A stretch of 24,152 bases of DNA from Cercozoa sp. M6MM (lineage: Eukaryota; Endomyxa: Ascetosporea), in assembly GCA_040357565.1 (NCBI GenBank), contig JBDODJ010000160.1; one strand, 5' to 3'. Positions 8,000-19,500 of the stretch are shown here, piece after piece. A model generated the notes under the pieces. It had not been told where the DNA came from, did not search any database, and saw only the letters and a list, made by a program, of their open reading frames with translations. The stretch's first letter is position 1; each line of letters starts with the position of its first letter. The translations under genes and the position numbers were made by a program.

Positions 8000-10226
8000 T
8001 TTAATTGTCGAAGCTGGTGAGAGATTCTGCTGGTACGGTTTGAGCGGCATCTTCGTTCTGTTTCTAACGGAGGTAGAGTATTTCTTGTCACTTGCTGTGC
8101 CCTCGCTGATCCTCCTATAGGCGCTCGGGTACTCCGAGTCGCATGCGACGGCAGTCTTTTCTACGGTGGGCGCTATTGCCTACCTGAGTCCTATTTTGGG
8201 AGGCTACCTGTCCGATCAGCGCTGGAAGTCGAAATACAACACGATTGTGCGCTTTGCGTCTGTCTACTGGCTTGGGAGTACCTTATGTTTGACGTTCCTT
8301 TCAGCTGTTACCATGGTTTATACAAGCAGACATTGCAATCGTGCTGGCTGGTTTCACCGAGTCGAGGTACAGCACAAGTCATATAGACTGCTTTAATGCT
8401 TTCAGTTAAAAAATAATTGTTTTTTAGATGGATTACCTGGCTGGCGATTGTGCTGGTTGCATCGGGCAATGGCGGCATCAAGCCGCTTGTGTCGCCTTTC
8501 GGTGCCGAGCAGCTGCCGGAAGGCACGAGTACTACGTCTTACTACACTTCATTCTACGCCTCCATTAATCTCGGCTCCATTGGCGCCCTGCTAGCAGTCC
8601 CTGCGTACTCGCTCTGTTGCAAGTTTGTATGGTTTGTTAAAAATCTACGTTTGATGGTGCGCAGCTTGGCACAGAGTGCAGGCTTTGCGAGTGGCTTTCT
8701 CCTGTCCTCCGTCTTCTTTAGTACGTCTGTGCTAAAATGCATTGTCTATTATACAAGTGCATGAGCAGCATTTGCCATGCTGGTCTTCCTGAGTGGACGC
8801 AACGGGTACGTCAAGCTGCGACCGAAAGGACAGCCGCTGGTTGATGTGAGTTCACTCTACTCTGCCTCTTTTCTTTAAATATGCCCTTCGTTTAGTTCTA
8901 TCACGTACTACGCGACTGGGTGCGACTACGGATGGGTCGTTCCGTGCAAGGCTTCAATGCACTGAACGAAGACGCCAGCGAAGAAGACAATGAGGACATC
9001 CTGCAGCCTGAGCCGTCACCTGTCAGCAGCGATAATGCCGACAGCAGCATGTATGTGTACGAGAGGTATAAAGACACTTGATTGTTCAGTGCATATCGTA
9101 AGTGTGCCTGAACGATACTAGTGACAAGTGGGCTCACTTGCAGCAAGTACACGGTCCCACCAAGGTGGTGCAGTGTCGCAAAGTATTGGCCGCCTGTCGC
9201 GTCTTCCTGCTGCTGCCTCTCTTCTGGGCACTCTAGTACACCTTGCTTTCACTTTCTGCGTCTGGCTGGAGGTATTGTTTTGTATATGGGCAGTGGACAG
9301 AACGCGTCGACGTGGATCCTGCAGGCTAAAGCGATGAATCGGCGCGTGCGTGTGCTTGGGCATGAGTACGAGGTGTCTCCGGGAAACATCCAGGTGCTAA
9401 ATCCGCTGGTGGTGCTGCTGCTGCTGCCTCTGTTCGATCGAGTCATCTATCGCCGCATTGCATGGCTTCGAGAGTCGCTGTTGAAACGTATGACAGGTGA
9501 GGACTCTTCTTTTTGTGCACTGTGTTTATAGTTTGTTTACATGTGTATCAGTCGGTATGTTCCTCTGTGCACTCGCCTTCTTCGTGAGTGCGCTGGCGGA
9601 GGACGCCAACACGCGCGCCATTGAGAGGAACAATGACGACACCGGTGTCTCCTTCCTGTGGCAATTGCCGCAGTACCTCGTGGTACATGCGATCTCAACT
9701 CAATTTAGTTAATCTGCTGTAGTGTACTGGACTGGTCCGGACAGATGGGCATGGCTGAGGTGCTAGTTTCGGTCACTGGACTCGAGTTCGCGTACCAGAG
9801 AGCACCTGCCGACATGCGAGGCATCGTGCAGGCTTTCTTCTTGGCCAGTATGGTATGCATTTTCGCTAAAGCTGGATCAGGTCCCAGTGCGTCAATTGTA
9901 CCTCGTTACAGGCATTCGGACACGTGATTTCGGGCGTCTTGTTCTCGGCACTGCATGACACCTCGCGCAACAAGATGCTCTACCTCTTTGCCATCCTACA
10001 AGCCGTCAACTCATGTCTCTTCGCGTGGATGTTCTTCTCGGACTCGTACAGTCCGGGTGCAGGCAGTGTTAATAACGCCGAGGTGCTTGAACTGGCGAAC
10101 GTCGAGGACTCCGGCACGCCCGGTGCGCTGGCTGTTGATGACGGCGGCTTAAACGAAGCTGACCCAGACGCGCGCTTTCTTGTCGATTCCGACGAGATTC
10201 GGGGGGATTTCGACGACATGCCGTGA
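7901..10226 (+). CDS. POT/PTR2 proton-coupled oligopeptide transporter (SLC15-like)
   Basis: Multi-pass membrane symporter of the POT family, which takes up di/tripeptides or related solutes with protons. Exons: 7901-7918, 7989-8072, 8121-8277, 8330-8366, 8428-8604, 8665-8720, 8769-8845, 8896-9050, 9122-9235, 9294-9496, 9552-9682, 9745-9852, 9912-10226; 543 residues. Family signatures: EAGERFCWYG (ExxERF, residues 14-23), ILGGYLSD, LAGFTES, SGNGGIKPLVSPFG (111-124), FYASINLGS, PLFWALYGQNASTW split by an intron, QVLNPLVVLLLLPLFD and EVLVSVTGLEFAY. The ectodomain between TM9 and TM10 of animal PEPT1/2 is absent. A long acidic loop follows the FYHVLRDW segment, and the C-terminal tail is acidic. 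The first exon (MLSVSN, 18 nt) is the weakest part. It lies antisense to the first exon of the methyltransferase-fusion gene. Confidence 0.93.
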
Positions 10227-10275
10227 CTCTAGCTTGTTTGTATACATCGCATGCCGGTCCAAGTCGGTCATTTAA

Positions 10276-10527
10276 AACAATCGAATACCAGACCGTGAGA
10301 CGCGAGTCGAGTCACGTCATTCTGTTTTATCGCAACCAACGCCGGAAGCTATCAGAAACAACACCGACGCGGCTCAATGGTGCACAATTAAAGACATACC
10401 GGCCAACCCTGAGAACCTAGCAACACTCAAAAGAATGCACCAAGATCTCTGGGACGAGGAAGCAACTGTCGAAGGACAACCAGCCTCCCAGCAGGCACTG
10501 GACCGAGAAGTCCCCGACATAATTTAG
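10276..10527 (+). other. Orphan A-rich reading frame between POT and ERO1
   Basis: An 83-codon open frame with no ATG at its head, in the spacer between two convergent genes. It ends at a stop at 10525-10527 and encodes WCTIKDIPANPENLATLKRM, then DLWDEEATVEG. Codon use is A-rich (att, aaa, ata, aga), unlike the C/G-ending codons of neighbouring exons. I recognise no family. It may be the relic tail of a mobile element's protein or chance. A hairpin follows within 5 bp. It is not part of the POT gene, whose frame has already stopped. Confidence 0.3.
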
Positions 10528-10531
10528 ACTA

Positions 10532-10559
10532 GGCCACCCCACTCATTGCAGTGGTGGCC
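10532..10559. other. Hairpin after the orphan frame
   Basis: Imperfect inverted repeat: GGCCAC (10532-10537) pairs with GTGGCC (10554-10559), and CACT (10540-10543) with AGTG (10550-10553), leaving a two-base CC bulge and a CATTGC loop. It sits 4 bp after the stop of the orphan frame. Function unknown. Confidence 0.6.
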
Positions 10560-10905
10560 CAAAGTCTATGTCCGTTTGTTTGTTTTGTTAGTTATCGAGT
10601 GGAGAGACGGGAGGACGACGACGGGACGACCCGACGCCGCCTGCGACGCCTTTACTTGTAGCCCGCTGTGCAGGGGAACTAAATTACATAGTTGGTTTCC
10701 TAGAAGGGTCAACTAACTAAAGCAGCCAACGCAAGTTTCATTCAGCTCGCGGCCAGTCACATCGACCGACATTCCGTTTTTAGGCAACCGTCGCGTACAG
10801 CCAGGCAGTTGCGTTGGTTTGCAACGCAAATGCTCTGGCTGACGTGAAATTCAAACGAAACTGAGGTATCTCTGCCGATCGTACGCGATCAGATGTCATC
10901 CATAA
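10560..10905. other. Remainder of POT-ERO1 convergent spacer
   Basis: Non-coding as far as I can see. It holds a T-rich stretch (10569-10590) followed by a GACG-rich patch (about 10610-10650). No gene, tRNA or clear terminal repeat was found; the ERO1 3' UTR must lie at the right end. Confidence 0.4.
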
Positions 10906-12754
10906 TTAATTAGTTTTTTTGGTGTCATTCTCCTTGTCCTTCGCCTTCTTGGAATGCTTAGACTCCAGGTTCTCAGAAAACGGCACTGTCTTGCCCTGGC
11001 ACGGCTTTGAGTGCTTGGACTCACGCCTGCCGCAGCATCGGTACAGCACGCACAGCAGGAGCACCGATGCACCGCTGAAGGCAATCTGGAGGGTTCGGTT
11101 TTGGTACCACGGCTTGCGACGACGCTCGATCTCGGTGGCCATCCAGTTGGCTACACAACACACCAAAATCAACTTCATCTGTTCTCAACTGTCTAAGCAG
11201 AAGCCTCACCGATTTCCACAGCGTTGGTGAACTTGCTGGCAGCATAGATTAGTGCCGAAACTTCATCGCGCTCGAAATCCTCCGCCAGAGGAACGTCGTG
11301 ACTCCAGAGCACCTTCATGGCCGTGCCTGCATTGAACGCCAGCCTCAAGTATATATATATATATATAGGAAGGACAAAGAAGATGATGTACCAATGCCGA
11401 GGAACTGCAGTTTGCCGTGCAAGCGACACGTGTCGCAATCGACGCAGTTCATGATGCGCGAGATCTCGCGGAACACTTGGCGCAACTCGTTCTTCTTGAC
11501 CTGCAGCAAGCATGTCATTCATCATAGATAATTTTTAAATCGACACAGAGACGAATCCACCTGGTCGGTAAAAAGCGCCCTCTCGTTGAACAATGATGTG
11601 TCGGAGCAGTCCTGCAGCATCGGGTGTCCCAGCAACTGCTCGAGTTTCTGTTGTGCCATTCGGTCCTCCTGCTCGCTCACACCGGCACGCGTGTCGAACG
11701 ACAGCAGCATCTGGCGAGCCTTGGCCAGCGCACGCAGCATCAGCGCTGTTGCAAAGTACCTGAGCACGGGGGGGGGGGGGGGGTTAAACACATAAGGATA
11801 GAGCAGAAAAGAAACGATACAAGTTGCCAAGTCGATCCGGAAACTGCTGCAAGTCGTACACAAAGCCTTTGTCGTGCGCAACGTGCAGATTCGTCATCTA
11901 CATATTAGCACATAATCTATACATGTACAAGCCATCGTAAGAACAGACTGACCAAGTGAAAACCTGACGTGACTCGGTAAAGCGCTCTCTCTTCAACACA
12001 CATCTCGTCCAGACCCTTGGTGAAACAATTGTTGGACTGCATGCCAGGAAGGGTAAAACGGATGAGTGAACGAGGTAAGATAAGGTAAAACGTAGTTACG
12101 TAGATGGCCTGCCACATGCGACGCGGACCGTCGCCAACGTAGCCAGTATCCTTCTCGGGATTTCTACCAAGGTCGATGTAGATGCGCTTGTCATCGGCAT
12201 CGGGTGCGATCCACATATCGTCACTGACACATCAGGTGGTAAAGCAAAGGAACAAAACAAGGCGGCAAGTGAACACACTTGTTGGGCACCCATGGTGCAT
12301 GCGATCCCACGAACAGATCGACGGCGGCCCTCCTGCGCATGCCTTCCTCGTCGGCCTGCTGGAACAGCGGTGGCACCTCGCACTCGTCGCACACGGCGCA
12401 GCCATTGCTGCCGCACGCCTGCGGTCCCTGGTCCAGCGGACAGTCGTCCGAGTACAGGTCGAGTTTGAAGATCCGAAAGAACGTGAAGTTGCTCACTCTG
12501 CCGTTGCAACACCCAGTATCACTCTGGCCCAAGACATTTACGATGAGGCAAATCGAGTTTACTGCTTGAACGCCTCGTTGAGTGAGCCATAGTGCTGGTC
12601 GAGAACCGAGGAGTCACAACAACATTCTTCTACGCTCGTTCCGACAACTGCCCACAAAATCGGTGAACACGCTATATTATGTCACATGCGCTGGAAACGG
12701 CGAACCTAGTAGCGTGACGCAGAAAAAAAGACACAAGAACGCTGTTCGAGGCAT
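10906..12754 (-). CDS. ERO1: ERO1 ER thiol oxidase with C-terminal membrane anchor and KKXX tail
   Basis: ERO1 is the FAD-dependent oxidase of the ER lumen that reoxidises protein disulfide isomerase and passes electrons to O2. Exons in transcript order: 12754-12706, 12647-12563, 12521-12279, 12223-12100, 12036-11953, 11897-11821, 11759-11561, 11500-11392, 11326-11210, 11150-10906; 443 residues. It opens with a signal peptide (MPRTAFLCLFFCVTLL). Shuttle cysteines are C81-GSNG-C86, preceded by C72 as in the family. Also visible are YIDLGRNPEKDTGY, NNCFTKGLDEMC, LYRVTSGFH and the active site CVDCDTC (306-312) followed by RLHGKLQ, where the family has RLWGKLQ. After GTAMKVLW a hydrophobic helix (residues about 383-399, IAFSGASVLLLCVL) is followed by a basic 44-residue tail ending KKTN, a dilysine ER-retrieval signal. 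Intron 2 (41 nt) is unusually short. The gene is head-to-head with RRP5. Confidence 0.93.
11350..11368. repeat. (TA)n tract in ERO1 intron
   Basis: TA dinucleotide run within the intron between the ERO1 active-site exon (11500-11392) and the next exon (11326-11210). Confidence 0.95.
11768..11783. repeat. G16 homopolymer in ERO1 intron
   Basis: Sixteen consecutive G on the plus strand. In the ERO1 transcript it is a C16 run ending 8 nt before the intron end (gtgctcag), so it forms the polypyrimidine tract of that acceptor. Its exact length is open to sequencing error. Confidence 0.95.
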
Positions 12755-12939
12755 CTGGCGCTCCCCAGCGAATCAAAACAGCCTTAAAACTATCGTACAC
12801 CGTATAATAGCGTAGATGACGTGCGTTTGAGCGACTGTAGCCAGGACGAAAAAACGTGCCCTTATTCAAAATCTGAACTGGTCGACGAGGGCTTCGACAG
12901 ACTTTCTAGAGCGCGCTGGTGCACCGCAGCGTCTGCGCG
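12755..12939. promoter_or_regulatory. ERO1/RRP5 bidirectional 5' spacer
   Basis: 185 bp between the divergent start codons of ERO1 (12754, minus) and RRP5 (12940, plus). Both promoters and 5' UTRs must fit here. No TATA box or other motif is convincing; the call rests on layout. Confidence 0.45.
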
Positions 12940-15900
12940 ATGGTTCGTAAAAACGCGCGGAAGCGGTCTAAGCGACCGCAGAGCAGCGAACCCGATGTCG
13001 CTGAGTTGCCGCGGTCGGCCGCCGATCTCGGGTGCGCTGTGTTCTCTTGTGGACTCGTTGTTGTGCTTTAGTTTGATTTATTGCACGTATGTTCTGTACG
13101 CATATGTGCAGTGTCCTTTTTGGCCGCAAGGGTGGCCCGAAGGACGCCAACGCCGAAGCACTGAAGGAGGCGCGTGAGGTCGAAACAGCTGGCGGTATGC
13201 GTGTGTCTGTTGGTTGAACTGGTAACTTGGGGGAGAAACTCTCTGGTATTTGTGTGTGTGTTTTATGTGCAGAGCCGTCGAAGAAGAAGCGCAAGGGCAA
13301 GAAGAAGCAGGCCATTGCGGTTGTTGAGGAGCAGAACGAGAAGGAGACTCTGGTGCCGCTCACGTACGGCACGCTGCGCGAGGGTTCCCTGGTGCTCGGT
13401 GTCGTCAAGGTACCGAGTCCTCGATCCGTGTGTCTTTTGTTGCTTGTATTTAAACATTCAAAGGACGTGACTGATGTCGATGTGCGCGTGTCGCTGCCGA
13501 ACTCGATGACGGGCTACCTGGCACTGCACGAGGTTAGCGAGCACGCCAAGAAGATGGTCGAGAGCTACGTCGATGACGACAACGATGAGGGTGTGATGTG
13601 TTCTCTTGTCCCATCTACCCATTTACCCTTCGACTTCACCGAAACAGAAGCCACGCTGCCGAGCCTCAAGGCGATGTTCAAGCCGGGCCAGTCGCTGTGC
13701 TGCGCCGTGCGTCGCCTCGACGAGAAGAAGCGCCGTCTCGAGCTCTCGCTGCTGCCTTCGGTATCCTCGCTGCGTTTCTTGTCCTTGACGGTTTCGTGTT
13801 TCAGTGAGTATCGGTTGTGAGTGTGCGCAGTTGATCAATGCGACAGTGGGTCAGCCGGAGCTGCAGGAGATCGCCGACACGAACACGCCGGTGCTGGGCC
13901 AAATCAGCAGCGTCGAGGAGCACGGCTACTCGGTGTCGCTGGGCGCTCTCACGGGCTTCCTGCCGTTCGACAAGGCCGCCATGACCGACGACGAGGACGA
14001 AGAGGCAGACAAGAGCAAGCCGGCCAAGCTGCAGGTGGGCGATTCGGTCGAGTGCCTGGTGCGCAAGGTGTCGGCCAAGATGGTGCAGCTCACGCGACTC
14101 ACGGAGCAGCCGGTGCTGCAGACGATCGACTCGCTGCACACGCTGAAGCCTGGCATGCGCGTCAAGGGCGTCGTCAAGAGCACGCTGCACAACGGCGTCA
14201 TCCTCGTGCTGCCGCCCTTCACGGCGCAGGTCATGGTGCGACACGCCACTCGCATGCCTGGTCAGCGCTGGCGCGACCTCGTTGATGTCGGTACCATCCT
14301 CTGTCCTCTCTGTAACCTTATAGATATATCCTTACATACACCTTCAGGCCAGGAAGTGATGGCCACGATCCTGCACGTCAACGTGGCGCAGAAGCGCATC
14401 GACGCCTCGCTGCTCGACCTGCCGATCACTCTGCCTGTACCCTCTATGCTTGTACAGGTCGATAGATTCACATCCCACTGCAGAAGGTGCGCCGCGGTGA
14501 CATCTTGGAGGGCTGCCGCGTGCGTCGCGTGGTGCAGAAGCTCGGCGTGTTCCTCGACTTCAATCAGGAGGGTGGCCTGGAGGCCTGCAGTGCCGACCAA
14601 GTGTCGCCGGGCAGCACGGAGGCCGGTGTGAGTGCCGCGTTCTGCCACGTGTCGATGCTCAAGGACGGTGCCAAGGTCACTCGCATCGACAAGGACTACG
14701 CACCGGGCACGGTGCACACGGCTCGTGTGCTGGACGTGCACCCGCTGGACGGACACGTCGTGGTGACACTGCAGCCGTCGATGCTGGCGGCGCGTGCCAT
14801 GTCGCTGCGCGATGTGCAGGTCGGCGACGTCTTCGAAAAGGCCGAGATTGTGGCGCAGCTCTCGTCCAAGAAGGCTGCCGGCACTCTCACCGGCGTGATT
14901 GTACCGTCCACACTTTGTCCAGTGTGGGGTCCACTTTGTACCTCTGGATATGTAGGTCCGTCTGGGCGACAAGGTCAAGGCGCTGGTCAAGGCGCGACAC
15001 CTCTCCGATGTCGCACAGTCCGATATCCGACGTCGATGCCGTGTTGGCCAGGTAGCCTTTACACTTGTCTGCCTTTGAAGTTACTCCCTCCTCCCTGTTG
15101 CAGCACCTCAAGGTGCGCGTCCTGCGCGTCGATGCGAACCGCAAGCAGGTGGACGCGACGGCCAAGAAGTCGCTCGTGGAAGCCAGCGACGCCGAGTGGG
15201 TCAGCTCGTGGGACGACGTCACTCGCGATCGCGTGCTGCTCGGCGTCGTTGATCAGATCCGCAAGGAGATGTGTGTTGCACTTGACCCCCTGCCCTCTAC
15301 CTCCCGTATCCCGTGTGTGTACAGTGAAGACGACGAGCGCCGTCAGGGTGCCGTGGTTATCACCTTTGCCGGTGGTGTCAAGGTAGTCTATACCACTGTC
15401 CTGAAGCAGATTGCCCTTCCTTTGTACCGCTGTGTATGTGCAGGGTGTCCTGCCCAAGAAGGAGGTCGTCAAGGCCGGTGTAACGGACGATCTGCGTCGT
15501 GCCTACCGCAAGGTACCTTCCTGCCAATATCTACCTCTGGTACCGTACCGCCTTATGTGTGACACCTTGCTGACAGGGCCAGCTGCTGCGTGTGCGCGTG
15601 GCCAACGTCAACCGAGAGGAGCGACGCATGCTGCTGTCGCTGGACCTGCTGCCGCCGAGTCTGCACAAGGACAAGGCGCTTAACAAGAAGGAGCGACAGC
15701 GCCTGCGTGAGCAGCTGCAGGGCCTCGATCTCCGCGAGGGTACGCCCTGAACATCTGTCCGTCCGTCTGTACCACACACTGTACATCAACCTGTACACAG
15801 GCCAGATCGTTAAGGGCGTGGTGCACAAGCGTCGCGAGGACCACTCGGTCGTGCTGGTGGAGGTGAGCGACTCCAAGACGATTGAGTGCGAGCTGCCGCA

Positions 15901-16543
15901 CACGCACGTGGCCGACTCGCCGATTGCCAGTGCGTTTCTCCCTGCCCATCCCTTGTGTGTGTGGTTACCCCTGTCCATCTGTACGTGTGATAGGTGCCGC
16001 TGCGGCGGCCCTGCTGACGACGGGCATGCCGCTGACTCAGCTGGTGCTGCTGCAGGTGCGACAGGGCGCGCAGCGACCGCTGCTGTCGATGAAGCCGCTG
16101 TTGCTGGCGCAGGCGCTGGCCGACGATCCCGACTGCGTCAAGAAGGTGCACAAGAAGAAGCAGAAGGTGCTGCCGCCCATCCCACCCACCTTACCAACAA
16201 CATGATATTCATTTCACACACAGCAACTGCACGCGCTGGTGCAGCGCTTCAAGAAGGACGAGCTGCACTGGCCGACGAGCTACGCCGACCTGCTGCGTCG
16301 TCGCAACACCACGGTGGCCTGCACGGTGCGCCGCGTCGACCCGGCCATTGGTGTCTTTGTGGCCGGTCTCGGCAACACCGTACCATCGCTGCTTAACCAC
16401 ACATTTGACGTGTCCGTAATTAGCGATGTTCTGTGTGTAGGTGCTCGTGGCGCCCAAGTCGAACCTCAGCGACGCCTTTGTGTCGCAGGAGGCCGCTCAG
16501 CAGCGCTTCCCGGAGGGCGCCACTGTGCTCACGCGTGTGGTAC

Positions 16544-16575
<32 letters not shown>

Positions 16576-19500
16576 GTGCACGCTATCTTATCTCGTTTAT
16601 CCGGGTGGTACAATATACACTACTCTCCGTGCTTGTAGATGAGCGATGTGCATGTCGACAAGCAACGTGCCGTTGCTTCCTTCCGCGTAAGTCACTTGTA
16701 GCCATGTGATCCCCACACACTATCCCCCTGACTTATGGCCTGTGTAGAGTTCGGAACTGCCGCGTGGCAAGCGCCGCATCTTTGCCGAGGCCATGCGTCT
16801 GTCGCTCGATGTAACATTCGCATAGCATACCATAACCTTAATAAAGGCCAGATGTCCGTGTATGCACTATCGGTATGTGTACAGGCCACGCGAGTCGCTC
16901 TCAACGTCGCTCAGATCGCTGACGATGCCAAAAAGTCTGCTGATGGTACACCGGCTCTCTTGTCCAAATTGATGCGTACTTGACCTGTCCAAACGGTATG
17001 TTTCCCCAGGCAAGGAGACCAAGCGACTGCGTCGTGTCGAAGTTGTGCTCAAGGCACTCGCCGAGGAGGAGGTACTCACTGAGCGACTGGTTATTGTGTT
17101 TGTGGAGTGGCTACTTAACCCTGAGAGTGTATGTATCTAAACGGACAGGCCCGTCTGGACCGAGAGGTGGCCAAGCTGATGCAGACCAAGCAGGCCAGCG
17201 AGGACGCCAAGGCGCTGCGTGCTGGTCAGAAGGTCAAGGCCACCGTGCTCCGTGCCGTCGAGGGTTCGCACCTCTTTGTTGGTGACTCCAAGGGCCGTGT
17301 CGGCCGTGTTCACATTGCTGAGGTACTCTCGCACAGTCCAAAACTCTCTTTCGGACTCAAACTGGTTTCCGTATCAGGTCAATGAGGAATTCGTGCCGCT
17401 TTCGCTGAACAAGGAATTCCGCGTGCGCTCGAAACTGCTCGTGAAATGTCTCGGCCGCAGACGCGACAAGAGCGACGAGTACGAGTTCTCGCTTCTCAAC
17501 GTGCGTTTTTGACTTTTTGAGCCCCATACAGTTTTGTTTTTAACAAACGATGGTACAAATGTGCAGATGGATTCCAAGGAGCGCGTCGAGGCAGAGGAAG
17601 ACGGCAGTGCGCTGCCGAGTGCGCTGCCGGCTGTGGGCAGTGTTGTGCCGCTCTATGTCAAGCGCATCACGAAATCGGGTGCTTTCCTGTCGCTGTCGCG
17701 CGACGCGGAGGCACGCTGTATGCTCAAGGTGCGTTTTTCTGTGTACATTCATACTGTCCGTTTGTACTTTGAAACTGGTGTTGCTGTACAGGACCTGAGC
17801 GACAGTTTCGTGCGTCAACCGGCGAAGCTCTTCCGCATCGGCAAGCTTGTGCTCGGCCGCGTCCAGTCTGTCAAGTGCGTTTCTCTACACCTGTATGTAC
17901 ACGTGTCTATATGTACACATGTCTACGCAGCGAGGAGAAACGCACTGTGAGTGTGTCGCTGCGTCAAAGCGATGTGGCCGGCGAGACGCGTCGTCGCGTG
18001 CTGTCGCGTCTCAGTGGTACGCCGTGTGATATTTACCCCCCCCCCCTATCTTCCTCCCATATCTCCGTGTGTTCAGTTGGCGATTGCGTGGCTGCCACGG
18101 TGACGAACGTCAACCCGAAACTCGGCGTCTTTGTGTCGATCGACGGCTCTGCTGTACCGTCATGTGTAACTTGCTACCTGGTAGTAAACAACCTTACTCC
18201 CCTCCTCTCTGCCTGCAGGACGAGAAGGGTCGTCCGTTGAGCGGCCTGGCACACATCTCGTGCGTGTCGGACGACGTGCCGGTGGAGACGCTGCAGCAGT
18301 CGCTCGGCGAGCACTTTGACGTGGGCGACAAGGTGCGCGTCGTCGTCACCAAGATCGACACGGACAAGTGTCGCGTCTCGCTGTCGCTCAAGCCGAGCGA
18401 CGTCGAAGAGGTACTGCCTGCTGCTGCTTGCTACTGCCTGCTACTCCTACTGTCTGCTGTGTGCATGAATAAACTGGTCCGCGTATGTCTGTGCAGGCAC
18501 TTAACAACGAGCGTTTCCTGGACGAATCGCAGCTGCGACCCGAGGTGGAACGCGGCGACGCCGAGGTGGCCGACGTCGACGTCGAGGACTACCTGGTCGA
18601 CGAGGACAGCGACGAGGAGGAGTCCTCCTCCTCCGACGAGGATGCTGACGAGGAAGAGGAGGAGGAGGATGCCGATGAGGACAGCGAGGACAGCGAGGAC
18701 GACGAGAATGACGAGGGTCCCAAGGGCTTCTTCTCCAAGACCCTGCTGGCTCAGGACGACTCTGATTCGGACGAGGACTCGGACGCCGATTCTGGCTCGG
18801 ACGACGACGACGAGGACACCAAGCTGTCGGCCAAGGCACTGCGACGACAGAAGAAGGTTCGCTCCCTTGCCCCTGTGACCTTCACTACACCTCCACTCTT
18901 TACCCCCCTCCCCTGTGTTGTAGGCGCAGAAGGACAAGCGCATGCGCGAAGCTCTGCGACGAGAAGAGGCGCTGGCGCGAGGCGAGGCTGCTCCCGAGAC
19001 GGTAGCCACTTTCCCTCTTTCGTAGCCGTGGCTACATCTGTATGTACGTGTGTACGGTACAACTGGACAGGAGGCCGACCTGCAACGTCTGTTGGCGACG
19101 TCGCCGAACTCGTCGTTCCTGTGGACGCGTCTGATGGCCTTCCACGCTGCCGTAGCCTTAATCAATAATGTCCTGTCCAATTGTGTTTTGTACATTGGTA
19201 CCATGGGAGTGTGTGCAGAGACACGAGTTCGACAAGGCACGCGAGACGGGTCGCAACGCTCTGGACCGCATCAACTTCCGCGAGGGCCAGGAGCGACTCA
19301 ACGTTTGGATGGCCCTCCTGGCACTTGAGGTGGCCCATGGCGACGCCTACACGCGCGACACCGTGCTCAAGGAGGTCGAGAAGGCCAACGACCGTGCACA
19401 GGGTACCGAACCTATACTCCGTCCATACCCAGGCCTACACCTAGGCTTATACTTCCGTCCTTTATCTCTGACTGTATGTGTGAATAGTGCTGCGTCGCAC

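Noticed and set aside
10532-10575. Hairpin as a Helitron 3' end
   Set aside because: Helitrons end with a hairpin shortly followed by CTRR; the sequence after this hairpin reads CTAT and there is no matching 5' end nearby.
10565-10780. TGTCCGTTTGTTTG start as a solo long terminal repeat
   Set aside because: I could not find a matching CA end, a target-site duplication or a second copy; not supported.
16433-16642. Frames encoding THTHTH in RRP5
   Set aside because: Translation of the intronic (CA)n repeat; the intron 16540-16638 has good ends and keeps the RRP5 frame.
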